From the NCBI RefSeq assembly GCF_001499905.1, contig NZ_LQIS01000004.1, positions 62,001 through 126,000 of the forward strand: DNA of 64,000 nucleotides. The letters run 5' to 3'. Numbering within the stretch: the stretch's first letter is position 1; each line of letters starts with the position of its first letter. A model generated the notes under the pieces. It did not search any database, was not told the DNA's origin, and saw nothing but the letters and a program-made list of their open reading frames with translations. Shown piece by piece: positions 8,178 to 19,036 of the stretch. Origin of the DNA: Mycobacterium sp. GA-1285. GTDB lineage: Bacteria > Actinomycetota > Actinomycetes > Mycobacteriales > Mycobacteriaceae. Both the position numbers and the translations under genes were made by a program.

Positions 8178-11100
8178 ATGTTGAATCGCCCTTTTGACGA
8201 TGGCAATGTGACTACGCTTCAACAGGTGGAACTGGGGGTTTTGGGACCTCTCCAGGTCCGGCAGTACGGGCTGCCGGTCGCCATCCCCGGTGCCAAACCC
8301 CGGGCCATTCTCACCATGCTCGGACTGCATGGCGGTTCGGTCGTGTCGGCCGACGCCCTCGTCGAGTTGTTGTGGGGTGACGACCCGCCCAGGACCGCGA
8401 CCAAGGCATTGCAGACCCACATCTCGTCGCTGCGCCGCGCCCTCGGTGACGGATTCGTGCTGACCGAGGGCACGGGCTGGACGCTGAACACCACCGAGAT
8501 CGACGCCATCCACTACAAGACGGCGGCAAAGCTCGGGCGCAAGGCCCTCACGGCGGGTGATCCGACCCGCGCGGTAGCCCTGTTCGAGCAGGCGCTTGCC
8601 CTGTGGCGGGGGATTCCCGAACTTCCCGACAGCGCGCGCGGTTCGTCCGAGAAGACACGTTGGCTCGAAGGCCACGCCGCCCTCGTGGAGGACCGGGCCG
8701 ACGCCCTGCTCGCGACGGGTCGCGCCGCAGAGATCGTGGGAGAACTCGAGAGCGCGATCGCCGAAGCTCCGCTACGCGAACGCCGTTGGGGTCATCTGAT
8801 GCTCGCGCTGTATCGGGCCGGCCGCCAGGGCGAGGCGCTGGGTGCTTACAAGAGAGCACGTTCGCTGCTGGCCGAGGAGTTGGGCGTCGATCCGGGACCG
8901 GAGCTGCGGCGACTGGAGGCGGCGATCGTCGCGCAGGATGCCGCGCTGGAAGTGCCTCAGTCACAGCAACTCTCGACCGTCACGCGCGCGGTCACCTTCC
9001 TGCTCACCGATATCGAGGGATCCACGGCGGCGTGGGAGGCCGACGCCGGCGCTATGGCCGCGGCGCTGGCCCGACACGACGAGCTCGTCGAACAGGTCGT
9101 GACGTCACGCGGCGGACGGCTCATCAAGACGCGCGGCGAAGGGGATGCGACGTTCTCGGTGTTCGACCGGCCCTCGGCGGCCGCCGCCGCGGCGATCGAA
9201 CTACAAGAAGCAATCCGGAGCGAGCCGTGGCGGCTTGCCAACCCGATGCGGATCCGGGTGGCGCTCCACACCGGGGAAGTGGAGGTGCGCGACGGCGACT
9301 ACTTCGGCCGGGCGGTCAACCGCGCCGCGCGGCTGCGTTCACTGGCCACCGGCGGGCAGATTCTCTGCTCGGGCGCGACTGCGGAACTCGTCATCGATTC
9401 GCTTCCAGACGACGTCGTGCTCGCCGACCTGGGTACGCGTCGGCTGCGCAACCTCCCGCGGCCGGAGCATGTGTTCGAACTGCGCATGGAGGCCGTGGAC
9501 GACACCGGACCGCCCCCCACCGAGGCGCCGATGGAGCGGCCCCCACTTCCTGCGGTGCTGGTAGGCCCGGGACCGTTCGTAGGCCGCAGTCGTGAACTGG
9601 AGCGACTCGTATCGGCGTGGCAGTCGACATTGGCGGCCGGCACGCGCGCGGTGCTGATCGCCGGCGAACCGGGCGTGGGTAAGACGCGACTGGCCGGTGA
9701 ATGGTCCCGTCAGGCCTACGAGCAAGGCGCCATCGTGCTGTACGGCCGGTGCGACGAGGACCTCGGCGCGCCGTATCAGCCGTTCGCGGAGGCGTTGCGC
9801 TCGCTGGCGCCGTGTGTCGACTCGAGCCGACTGCGCAATGTGCGGGGCATCGAGGCGCTGTTGCCATTGATTCCTGGCCTGGCTGTCGCGCTGCCCGATG
9901 TGCCCGCCCCTCCGCGTGCCGACCCGGACACCGAACGTTACGCGCTGTTCGACGCCGTGGTCGCTCTGCTGGGTACCGCCTCCGCGACGACGCCCGTCGT
10001 GCTGATTCTCGACGACCTTCACTGGGCGGCGAAGCCGACGCTATTGCTGCTACGTCATCTGCTGCGTTTCGGCGAAGAGGCCCGCGTGCAGATCATCGGC
10101 ACATATCGCAGCACCGATCTGGACCGCTCTCACCCGTTGGCCGCGATGCTCGCCGATCTTCATCGCGACGGTACTGCCACTCGCCTGCAACTGTCCGGTC
10201 TCGATGAGGGTGACGTCACCGCCTATGTCGCCGAAGCAGGTTACGACGACGAAGAATTGGGCCGAGCGTTGGCGACGGTGACGGGTGGCAATCCGTTCTT
10301 CCTGATCGAGGCGTTACGCCATGTGGAGGAAAGCGGAGGCCGGTGGAATCCGAGCACGCTGCCGCAGGGTATTCGAGAAGCGGTGAGCCGCAGGCTCTCC
10401 CGGCTGACGGCCGAGACGAACAAGGCGCTGGCGGCAGCCGCAGTGGTCGGAAGCCGGTTCGCGTTGACGCTCGTTGAGCAGGTGGTCGGTGAAGACCTCG
10501 TGGATGCGTTCGATGAAGCCGGTAAGGCGGGCATCGTCATCGAAGAGCCCGGAGGCCGTTACCGGTTCAATCACGCGCTGGTGCGACAGTCGCTGCTCGC
10601 CGAGCTGCCCTCGGTGCGGCGCATGCGGCTGCACCAGCGCATCGCGGGGACGCTCGAAACCGAAGCGGGCGCCGACGACGAACTGCTCGCGGAGTTGGCC
10701 TATCACTACTTCGAATGTGCCTGGGCCGGAAACGCGGCCAAGGCTGTCGAGTACTGCCGGCGTGCGGCGGAGCAGGCGATGTCGCGGGTTGCCTATGAGG
10801 GCGCGGCCGACCTGTATGACCGGGCGCTCCATGCTCTCGAGGAGTTGGACGACGAGCTTCCGGACCGCGACGAGTTGCAAGCCGAGTTGTTGATCGCCCA
10901 TTGCGAGGCGTTGTTGGCCGCCGGTGATGTCACATCGGCGAAGGATGCCGTGAGGCAGGTGCGTGAGGGCGCCGCCAGTTCCGGGCGCCTGGCGGCCTGG
11001 GGTGTGTGTTTCGACGGTGAGCTTTCGATACTCACCGATCCTGAGCGGCTGGACGATATCGAGTCGGCGGTGAGTGTGGCCGCAGAACAGCTCGCCGGGT

Positions 11101-14100
11101 TCGACGACGCGGCGGGGGAGGCCAAGGCGCACACCGTCCGCGCGGGATGCCTGGCGCGCCTCGGCCGGATCGGCGACTGTGAAACGGCTTTGGACCAGGC
11201 GCTGACGGCGGCGCGGCGCGCACGTGACCACAGCCGAGTGAACGCGGTGCTCGCCGGGGCGCCGCTAGCGGCGCTGTGGGGACCCAATCCCGTTCCGCGC
11301 GCGGGCGGACGCTGTCTGGACGTGGTGCGGTTGCTCCGCATCACGACCGGTTCACCGCTTGTGGAAGCGACGTCGACGCGGTGTCAGGCCGTGTTGGATG
11401 CGTTCCGGGGACGAGCGGCAGAAGGCCGGCGCCTGATCGAGTCGGCGAGGCGGACGTTGACCGAACTCGGTTTGCGTCACGCGCTTTTGGAGGTGGACCA
11501 GTTCGCGGGCATCATCGAGTTGGTCTCCGACGATGCGGCTGCCGCCGAACCGTATCTGCGTCGGGCCTACGAGGGTTTCCGGCGCATGGGTCTCGACACC
11601 GACACCGCGGATACGGCGGCGTTGTTGGCGCGGGCCTGTCTGGCGTTGGACCGGGACGCGGAGGCGGACGAATTGTGCTCGGTGAGCGAGCGTCTCGCGG
11701 GTCACGGGTCGAAGGCGTCTATTGCGTGGCGTTCGGTCAGGGCGCAGTTGTTGGCACGCGGGCGTGCTCACGATCGGGCCAAGGAGGTCGCGGAAGAGGC
11801 GGTTAGCCTGGCCGCCGGGACAGATGCCCTGGTCGATCACGGAGATGCCTGTACAGCGTTGGCGACGGTGTTGCGCCTCGCCGGTGACACGGCGGGCATG
11901 CGAGCCGTGGCCGAGCAGGCGGTTGCGCTCTACGAACGGAAAGGTGCCGCGGCGCTCGCCGAGAAGGCGCGTAGAATTCTGGGGTCTCACGATGCGCCGA
12001 AGCCGAGCGAAGTCGAGCGGCCTGCTGTCGAGTTGACGAACGCGTGCGTCGAGGTGGGGCAGCGAGCAGTCAGCGCCATCAACCGCAAGTCCTGGGACGA
12101 GTTCGAGGGGCTCTTTTCCCCGGGGACTGTGGTGGAGAGTCGACGAAGGATCGTCGGTTTCACCCTGGATGATCTACAGCACGGTGATTGGGCGCACCAG
12201 AACAGGCGCATCTTTGAGGCGAGCGGCAACATCCGGATTGCTCAAACGGTCATCGCCGTGAGAGGCGAGCGTCTGGCACTCTCTCGATTGTCGGTGGGTA
12301 GTACAGACATGAGTCCTGGTGCGCCACAGGACGAGCTTCTTCAGATCTACGGAATCGATGACTCGGGCCGGGTATCGCTGCAGGTGTGGTTCGACGTGGA
12401 CGACATGGACGCTGCGCTCGTTCAGTTGGATGCCCTGTACAACCAGCAGGAAAGGCTCCATACGCGGTCGCTGCTCGAGAACAGCGCGACTCGCTCTGAC
12501 GATCGCTTGATAGAGCTGTTCCATGAGCGTCGTCTGGACGAGGTGGGCGCTCTGTTCTCAGACCGCACATCTCATGTGGATCGGCGTCGCGGACTCCAGC
12601 GCGAGAGTGAGGGCCGCGCACCCGCGGTCGAAAACATCCGCCCGATCGCTTCATTCGACGCCACGCTCACGAACTCGACTCTCGCATTGCGGGGACAGCG
12701 GCTTTGCCTTCGGCACATGACGTTTGAAGCAGAGCAAGCGGGCTCCGAGCCGTTCCGCGTAGAAGCACTCGAGATAACAGAGGTTGACGTCGACGGTTTG
12801 ATCATCGCTAAGGTCGACTTCGACTGCGATGACGTCGACGCGGCTTTCGCGGAACTCGATGCTCGCTATGCCAACGGCGAAGCGAAACCATACGCGCGCA
12901 CATGGTCGGTCGTCACACACCTAACCGCTGCATACAACCGGCACGAATACGATGCGACGAACTGTCCGAGCATCGACCACCGCCGGGTTATGCGGTTTGC
13001 GGGCGGTGACCTAACTACCGTCACCGGTGCAACCGGAGACATCACACCAAACCTCCATACTCACATTGAGATCGTGCACCGGTTGAGCGATCACGGTGTG
13101 GTCATCACCAACCGATCCCGGGGGATTGGGCAAGATGGTTTCGAAGCCGAGTGGCGGGTGGTCAACATTCTGCTGATCGATGATGACCAGCTACAGCGAT
13201 ACGAACTCTTCGACGAGGAAGACGTCGATGCCGCCCTCGCGCGGTTTGACCAACTCAGGCATCCGGCAACGCGACTGGAGAATGCAGCGAGTCGCGCGCA
13301 CCAACGCATGCAAGGGTATTTCGCGAACCGCGACTGGGACGCCGCCGGCAACCTGATGACCGAGGACATCATCGTCGATGATCGTCGCCGGGTAGTGAAT
13401 ACCGAAGTTCGGCGGGGTCGAGAGGCGACCATCGCCAGTATGCAGGCGGGGGCGGGCCTCGGGGCGAAGGACATCGGCTCGGTGGTCATCGCTACGCGCG
13501 CCGACCGCCTGGCGCTGCTTCGCACGCGGTACTCGGGCAGCGACCCCGGATCAGAGGCATTCCGGCTGGAAGACCTCACGCTGGTCGAGATCGACGCCGA
13601 CAACCGGATCAAGGCGGGCGTGATCTTCGACTTGGACGACCGCGAGGCTGCCATAGCCGAACTCGACGCTCGCTACATCGCTGGCGAAGCCGCCGGTCAC
13701 GCGCAGACATGGTCGGTGGTTGCAGGGATCTTCGCAAGCTTGGCTCGTCATGAGGTCCCTCCATCGACGCAAGACTTCCTGAGCATTGATCACCGGCGAG
13801 GGACACCGCTCGCCCACACCGATCTTCGGACGGTGGTCACCAATATCTGGGATGTCACGCCAGATCTCCACAGTCACATCGAGAAAGTGCATCGACTGGG
13901 CGACCATGGAGCGCTATGCACGCAGGTTTCGCGCGGAACAACGTCCGAAGGTTTCCCAGCTGAATGGCGAATGCTCAACCTGACAACTATTGACGGTCCA
14001 CTGGTTAGCGGACTTGAGCTCTTCGATGAGACCGACTTGGAAGCAGCCATCGCAAGATTCGACGAACTTGGCCGATCAGAAAGGCGGCTCGAGAACGCAG

Positions 14101-17100
14101 CAAGCCGACTATACGAGCGATTCAAGGTGTGCTTCGCGGCCGGGGACTGGGACGCCATCACCGGGATGCTGTCCGAGGATCTTTCGAGCGACGACCGTCG
14201 CCGGGTCGTCAATACCGGGCTCCGAAAGGGTCGCGAGGCGTTGGTCACCGAACTCAGGGCGCTGGCCGAGGTGGGAGCGGACAGCGTCACGTCAGAAGCG
14301 ATTGCCACCCGGGGCGAGCGCCTTGTTCTGAGCCGTGTCAGGTCTTTACAAGAACATGGGGGATTCCGCGGAGACGCCGTGGACATCCTGGAACTCGGTC
14401 TCGACGAACGAGTTGTCGCCCGCATCGTGTTCGACGAGGACGACATCGTCGCCGCCTTCGCCGAACTCGAAAGTCGTTACCTCGCCGGCGAAGCTTCCGC
14501 TCACGCACACGCGTGGTCAGTCATCGCCGGCGCTTACGCCGCCGTGCTTCGGCATGAATTGCCGCCGACGGCGGCTGATTGGGTCAACGTTGACCACCGC
14601 CGCGTGACGTCGTTCGCGCCGAACGAGCTGGAGCCATTCCTGAAGGCAACCTGGGATGTTCTCAACCCGGATATCAGGATCTATGTCGAGACAGTCCATC
14701 ACCTGAATGACACAGGAGCGGTCGTCACCCGTGTTATCCAAGGAACGTCTCGCGAGGGATTCACTGCCGAGTGGCGCGAAATCGGTGTGACGACCGTCGA
14801 GGGCGACCGGATCAATCGGTCGGAACTTTTCGACGAGGCCGATCTGGACGCCGCGCTTGCGCGCTTCGAAGAACTCAGTCGTCCAGCACGGCGCCTTGAG
14901 AACGCCGCAAGCCGAACGGTCCAGCGCATTTGCGTGGCCTTCGCCGATCGCGACTGGGAGGCGATGAGTCACCTCGTCTCAGACGAAATCATTGCCGACG
15001 ACCGCCGTCCCGTGGTCGGCTCCGGCGCCCTCCGGGGACGTGAGATCAACCTCTCTGAATCCCGGGCCCTCGCCGCCATCGGCGCGACGACGATGACGTC
15101 GCAAGCCGTTGCCGTTCGCGGTGACCACCTTGCGCTATGTCGTGTCCGTTACGCCGGGTCTGACCAGCTGCCCGAGGCATTTCACGCCGAGGCACTAGGC
15201 GTCATCGGAGTCAACGACGAAAGCGAGCTCGTGTCGAGAATCGTCTTCGAGCCTGAGGACCTGGACGCCGCTGTCGCCGAACTCGATGCTCGCTATGCCG
15301 CTGGTGAGGCCCGCGCGTATGCACGGACGTGGTCGGCGATCGCTGGATCATTTGCCGCAATCACCAAGCGGCAGTTGCCCAACGTGACATCGGACTGGGT
15401 GAACTTCGATCACCGGCGTGGTGCCGTCGCAGCCGGGCCCGGTGACTTGCTCCCGCGCGCACAAGCAACTTGGGACGACTCACCCAATTTCAGGGCCTTC
15501 ATCGAGACCGTGCATCGACTGAAGGACACCGGCGCGGTCGTCACCTACGCCGCATCGGCGACGTCGAGACATGGCTTCGACGCCGAGTGGCGGGAAGTCG
15601 CTCTATCGACAGTTGAAGGCGACCTCATCAATCGCACCGAAATCTTCGACGAGACAGACCTCGACGCAGCGCTTGCCCGCTTCAACGAGCTCATTAGTGC
15701 GTCAACGCAACTCGAGAACGCAGCAACACGCGCGGACGACCGATTCGATGCGTGCTTCGGCGCGCGTGACTGGGACTCAATGGCCTTTCTGCTTGCTGAA
15801 GACACCTACACCAACGATAGACGGCGAGGCGTCAACGGAGGAATCCGAGAGGGTCTGAGTGCGGAGATCGAGAGCATGCGGACAACTGCGGGATTGGGTG
15901 TTACCGACGTTAAGACCGTCCCCATCGCCGTTCGCGGCCAACGCCTTGCGCTCAGTCGTAGTCGTTTCCTCGGCCGCGACCGTGGCCCCGGTGGGTTCTA
16001 CACCGACCTCCTGGGCATCGTCGAGATCGATGAAGATCAACGAATCGCGGCACGCGTCATCTTCGATACCGATGATCTGGATGCTGCATTCGCCGAGCTC
16101 GATGCCCGTTACCTCGCGGGTGAAGCGGCCCTGTACGCGCGGGTGTGGGTGGGCATCGCGGACGCCTACGCCATGTTCAACCGGCATGAGGTTTTCCCGG
16201 TGTCGAATTGGGTGACCGTCGACCACCGGGTGCGCGACACGTTCGCCGCGGAAAACCTCGATGCATACATTCGTTCGGGATGGGACGTCACACCGGACAA
16301 CAAGATGTACGTCGAGTGCGTGCACCGGCTGAGCGATCACGGCGCCGTCATCACACACACGGCGTATGGCCGTTCACCGGACGGCTTTGATGCCGAATGG
16401 CGAATGGTCGCCCTACTGACGATGGACGGTAGCGCAACGAATCGCTGTGAGCTGTTCGAAGAGGCCGACCTACATAACGCACTCGCCAAATTCGACGGAT
16501 TGAGCGCGCTTGCGCGCCGACCCGAGAACGCAGCCACCCGTGCGTTGACACGTGCGTGGGTCTGCTTCGATGCGCGCGACTGGGACGCGGCGACAGAGGT
16601 GTTGGCCGAAGACTTCACCTCCTACGATCACCGCCAAGTCGTCAACGCCGGAGTGCGTCGCGGTCGGGCGATCCATATCGAGAACATGCAGTCGGTTGGT
16701 GATGTCGGCTTGAGGAACGCCGGGTCAACCGTCATCGCGACTCGCGGACAACGCCTCGCTCTGTGTCAAAGCCGCTTCGCGGCAGGGCAACTGGGCGACG
16801 AGGTCGTCGCAGAAGCCTTATTGATCGTCGAAACAGACGCCGGGAACCGACTGATCTCGAATACGGTGTTCGATCTTGACGACATTGCCATCGCGTTCAC
16901 AGATCTCGACGCCAAGTATGCCGCCGGGGAGGCCGCCGCGTACGCACGCACGTGGTCTGCCATTACCCGTGCCTATTCCGCGCTCAATCGGCATGAGCAT
17001 TTCGAGTGGGATTGGATCCTCATTGACCACCGACAAGGCACACCGTTCGCATCAGCCACCTCGACCGGCTCGACGCATCCCGAGATGTGGGATGTGACGC

Positions 17101-18950
17101 CCGACCTGAGCGCTCACATCGAAGTGGTGCATCGCCTCACTGACACAGCAGTGCTCATGACAGCTGTCGTCGACGGCACATCGCAAGATGGTTTCGAAGC
17201 CGAGTGGCGATTCCTTCAACTCCTCACCGTCACGGGGCATTCCATCGATCGGTGCGAGTTGTTCGACGAGGACGCCCTCGACGCCGCTATCGCAAGATTC
17301 GATGAACTCAGCCGGCCGACACGCCACCTGGATAACGCCGCGACGACCACCTGGGCTCGTGCAGTCGATGCGTTCAACAGCCGCGACAAGAGCGGATTTC
17401 TCGCTTTGGTCGCGCCAGCCGGGCGAGTGGAAGATCGCCGAAAAGGGTTGAGCGGTACACACTCTGGCGTCGAACGCATCAGAGCGGCGCAGGCCGTGTT
17501 CGGAGTGCCTGACGGCTGGCGGACGGCCATCAAAACGGTCGCGATCAGAGGTTCACGTCTATCATTGATCCACCAGACCTACCGCGACTTCGCTGACACT
17601 GAACGACCGATCACCGTGGAGCTGCTGACCATCGTGGAGGTCGACGATGATGACCTAGTTGCCGACATCGTCAACTTCGACAGCGACGACATCGACGCCG
17701 CATTCGGTGAACTCGAAACCCGTTACCTTGCCGGCGAGGCGGCCGCGCACGCCCGAACATGGTCAGCAGTCGCACAGGCGTACACCGTCTTCAACCGGCG
17801 AGAGCTTTTCAAGACCACATCGGACTGGGTGAACGTCGATCACCGGCGGGGCGGCACCGCGTTCGCACCCGGTGAACAGAGCGCTTTTATCATTGCAACA
17901 TGGGAGGTTGTCCGGAAGATCCACGTGTATCCCGAGGTGATCCATAGGCTGGACACGCTTGGAGCGGTATTCACACAGATCGTGCAAGCGACATCCCAAG
18001 AGGGTTTCGATGGTGAATGGCGCGAGATCACCCTTCTGACGGTCTCGGGTGACGCAATCAGCCGCTGCGAGGTGTTCGACGAGACGGACGTCGACGCTGC
18101 GCTCGCCAGGTTCGACGAGCTCAATCGGCCGACACATGGGCTTACCAATACGGCGACCCAGACCCGCGAACGCTTGATTGACGCATTCGGTCACCGCGAC
18201 CTCGACACCTTCTGTCGTTTGCTGACCCCAGACGGACGATATGACGACCGACGGCAAGGACTGCGCGACTCCGGGTCACTCAGAGAAGAATTCGCGCCCA
18301 CCATGCTGTCCGTCGCCCCCGCAGGGTGGCAATGGACGCACGAACCGATCGCCATCCGCGGACACCGTTTGGTGCTATGTCGCGACTGGTTCCGCGACAC
18401 CGACGCGCCGGGCCAACCCGTCGCCGTCGATGATTTATCGCTTACCGAAGTCACTGAAGACGGATTCGTCTGCCAATCAGTGATTTTCGACAGCGACGAC
18501 CTCGACGGTGCGATGAGAGAACTGGATGCGCGCTGGATTGCCTCGGGCGACGTCGCACATCCGGAGATCATCGAGGCGCACCGGAGAAACCTCGACATGA
18601 CCAACCGCCATGAGTGGGATGCGCTCACCGCTCTCTGCGCCGGCGCCGGCTATATCAATCATCGGCAGCTCGGAAGCAACACCGCCGACTACATCGAATC
18701 AATCCGGACGCTGGCGTCTCTCGCACCGGACCTCTCGATCGAATCGGCAGACATTCTGGCTCACTCAGCCCTCGGCGTCGTGACTCATGTCGTGGTCAGA
18801 GGGACGTCCACCAATGGCCTCGCGATCGAGGTTCCCTTCGTGCTCATCAACCTCTGGCGCGGCGACCACGTCACGCATATCGAGGCCTTCGACCTCGAGG
18901 ACCGCGACCGAGCACTGGCACGTTTCGCGGAGCTCAACGCGGCCGCGTAG
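8178..18950 (+). CDS. Giant BTAD-cyclase-AAA-TPR protein with about 17 NTF2-like modules
   Basis: About 3,590 residues in one uninterrupted frame; the ATG at 8178 or a GTG at 8226 (VELGVLGPLQV) is the start. Domains in order: OmpR/SARP-type winged helix plus BTAD helical domain (about residues 17-260); class III nucleotide cyclase (272-438) with metal Asp in TDIEGST (D278) and RGEGDATF (D323) and the NR-containing GRAVNRAARL; AAA/NACHT-like ATPase (463-800) with Walker A GEPGVGKT at 496-503 and Walker B LILDDLHWA; TPR-like helices (808-1270); then tandem NTF2/SnoaL-like units to the C-terminus. The first four domains resemble the mycobacterial AfsR/LuxR-type regulators with cyclase domains. 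The repeat array is the odd part. No signal peptide; cytoplasmic. It probably senses a ligand and regulates transcription, but the ligand is unknown. Confidence 0.88.
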   Translation: MLNRPFDDGNVTTLQQVELGVLGPLQVRQYGLPVAIPGAKPRAILTMLGLHGGSVVSADALVELLWGDDPPRTATKALQTHISSLRRALGDGFVLTEGTGWTLNTTEIDAIHYKTAAKLGRKALTAGDPTRAVALFEQALALWRGIPELPDSARGSSEKTRWLEGHAALVEDRADALLATGRAAEIVGELESAIAEAPLRERRWGHLMLALYRAGRQGEALGAYKRARSLLAEELGVDPGPELRRLEAAIVAQDAALEVPQSQQLSTVTRAVTFLLTDIEGSTAAWEADAGAMAAALARHDELVEQVVTSRGGRLIKTRGEGDATFSVFDRPSAAAAAAIELQEAIRSEPWRLANPMRIRVALHTGEVEVRDGDYFGRAVNRAARLRSLATGGQILCSGATAELVIDSLPDDVVLADLGTRRLRNLPRPEHVFELRMEAVDDTGPPPTEAPMERPPLPAVLVGPGPFVGRSRELERLVSAWQSTLAAGTRAVLIAGEPGVGKTRLAGEWSRQAYEQGAIVLYGRCDEDLGAPYQPFAEALRSLAPCVDSSRLRNVRGIEALLPLIPGLAVALPDVPAPPRADPDTERYALFDAVVALLGTASATTPVVLILDDLHWAAKPTLLLLRHLLRFGEEARVQIIGTYRSTDLDRSHPLAAMLADLHRDGTATRLQLSGLDEGDVTAYVAEAGYDDEELGRALATVTGGNPFFLIEALRHVEESGGRWNPSTLPQGIREAVSRRLSRLTAETNKALAAAAVVGSRFALTLVEQVVGEDLVDAFDEAGKAGIVIEEPGGRYRFNHALVRQSLLAELPSVRRMRLHQRIAGTLETEAGADDELLAELAYHYFECAWAGNAAKAVEYCRRAAEQAMSRVAYEGAADLYDRALHALEELDDELPDRDELQAELLIAHCEALLAAGDVTSAKDAVRQVREGAASSGRLAAWGVCFDGELSILTDPERLDDIESAVSVAAEQLAGFDDAAGEAKAHTVRAGCLARLGRIGDCETALDQALTAARRARDHSRVNAVLAGAPLAALWGPNPVPRAGGRCLDVVRLLRITTGSPLVEATSTRCQAVLDAFRGRAAEGRRLIESARRTLTELGLRHALLEVDQFAGIIELVSDDAAAAEPYLRRAYEGFRRMGLDTDTADTAALLARACLALDRDAEADELCSVSERLAGHGSKASIAWRSVRAQLLARGRAHDRAKEVAEEAVSLAAGTDALVDHGDACTALATVLRLAGDTAGMRAVAEQAVALYERKGAAALAEKARRILGSHDAPKPSEVERPAVELTNACVEVGQRAVSAINRKSWDEFEGLFSPGTVVESRRRIVGFTLDDLQHGDWAHQNRRIFEASGNIRIAQTVIAVRGERLALSRLSVGSTDMSPGAPQDELLQIYGIDDSGRVSLQVWFDVDDMDAALVQLDALYNQQERLHTRSLLENSATRSDDRLIELFHERRLDEVGALFSDRTSHVDRRRGLQRESEGRAPAVENIRPIASFDATLTNSTLALRGQRLCLRHMTFEAEQAGSEPFRVEALEITEVDVDGLIIAKVDFDCDDVDAAFAELDARYANGEAKPYARTWSVVTHLTAAYNRHEYDATNCPSIDHRRVMRFAGGDLTTVTGATGDITPNLHTHIEIVHRLSDHGVVITNRSRGIGQDGFEAEWRVVNILLIDDDQLQRYELFDEEDVDAALARFDQLRHPATRLENAASRAHQRMQGYFANRDWDAAGNLMTEDIIVDDRRRVVNTEVRRGREATIASMQAGAGLGAKDIGSVVIATRADRLALLRTRYSGSDPGSEAFRLEDLTLVEIDADNRIKAGVIFDLDDREAAIAELDARYIAGEAAGHAQTWSVVAGIFASLARHEVPPSTQDFLSIDHRRGTPLAHTDLRTVVTNIWDVTPDLHSHIEKVHRLGDHGALCTQVSRGTTSEGFPAEWRMLNLTTIDGPLVSGLELFDETDLEAAIARFDELGRSERRLENAASRLYERFKVCFAAGDWDAITGMLSEDLSSDDRRRVVNTGLRKGREALVTELRALAEVGADSVTSEAIATRGERLVLSRVRSLQEHGGFRGDAVDILELGLDERVVARIVFDEDDIVAAFAELESRYLAGEASAHAHAWSVIAGAYAAVLRHELPPTAADWVNVDHRRVTSFAPNELEPFLKATWDVLNPDIRIYVETVHHLNDTGAVVTRVIQGTSREGFTAEWREIGVTTVEGDRINRSELFDEADLDAALARFEELSRPARRLENAASRTVQRICVAFADRDWEAMSHLVSDEIIADDRRPVVGSGALRGREINLSESRALAAIGATTMTSQAVAVRGDHLALCRVRYAGSDQLPEAFHAEALGVIGVNDESELVSRIVFEPEDLDAAVAELDARYAAGEARAYARTWSAIAGSFAAITKRQLPNVTSDWVNFDHRRGAVAAGPGDLLPRAQATWDDSPNFRAFIETVHRLKDTGAVVTYAASATSRHGFDAEWREVALSTVEGDLINRTEIFDETDLDAALARFNELISASTQLENAATRADDRFDACFGARDWDSMAFLLAEDTYTNDRRRGVNGGIREGLSAEIESMRTTAGLGVTDVKTVPIAVRGQRLALSRSRFLGRDRGPGGFYTDLLGIVEIDEDQRIAARVIFDTDDLDAAFAELDARYLAGEAALYARVWVGIADAYAMFNRHEVFPVSNWVTVDHRVRDTFAAENLDAYIRSGWDVTPDNKMYVECVHRLSDHGAVITHTAYGRSPDGFDAEWRMVALLTMDGSATNRCELFEEADLHNALAKFDGLSALARRPENAATRALTRAWVCFDARDWDAATEVLAEDFTSYDHRQVVNAGVRRGRAIHIENMQSVGDVGLRNAGSTVIATRGQRLALCQSRFAAGQLGDEVVAEALLIVETDAGNRLISNTVFDLDDIAIAFTDLDAKYAAGEAAAYARTWSAITRAYSALNRHEHFEWDWILIDHRQGTPFASATSTGSTHPEMWDVTPDLSAHIEVVHRLTDTAVLMTAVVDGTSQDGFEAEWRFLQLLTVTGHSIDRCELFDEDALDAAIARFDELSRPTRHLDNAATTTWARAVDAFNSRDKSGFLALVAPAGRVEDRRKGLSGTHSGVERIRAAQAVFGVPDGWRTAIKTVAIRGSRLSLIHQTYRDFADTERPITVELLTIVEVDDDDLVADIVNFDSDDIDAAFGELETRYLAGEAAAHARTWSAVAQAYTVFNRRELFKTTSDWVNVDHRRGGTAFAPGEQSAFIIATWEVVRKIHVYPEVIHRLDTLGAVFTQIVQATSQEGFDGEWREITLLTVSGDAISRCEVFDETDVDAALARFDELNRPTHGLTNTATQTRERLIDAFGHRDLDTFCRLLTPDGRYDDRRQGLRDSGSLREEFAPTMLSVAPAGWQWTHEPIAIRGHRLVLCRDWFRDTDAPGQPVAVDDLSLTEVTEDGFVCQSVIFDSDDLDGAMRELDARWIASGDVAHPEIIEAHRRNLDMTNRHEWDALTALCAGAGYINHRQLGSNTADYIESIRTLASLAPDLSIESADILAHSALGVVTHVVVRGTSTNGLAIEVPFVLINLWRGDHVTHIEAFDLEDRDRALARFAELNAAA
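12028..18947 (+). repeat. Coding tandem array of NTF2/SnoaL-like A/B modules
   Basis: Within the giant gene I count nine A-type units (signature DDRRRVVN, then FDxDDxDAAFAELDARY, AGEA, ARTWS) and eight B-type units (signature VDHRRG, WDVTPDL, VHRL, GFxAEWR, LFDETDLDAALARFDEL, LENAASR). The first A unit (from 12028) and second (from 12481) are adjacent; after that A and B alternate. Module joints (LENAASR-like codons) fall near 13276, 14090, 14893, 15710, 16523, 17329 and 18143, giving a period of 804-817 bp, or about 270 residues. Copies are clearly homologous but diverged, so the array is old or under selection, not a recent duplication. Confidence 0.85.
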
Positions 18951-19036
18951 CGTTCGCGCGGGCAGCTGTTGCGAAGGCGGGCAGGCTCCCGTGTGGCGTC
19001 GCGATGAATTCTGGCCTCCGGTGCAGTCTGGTCTGC

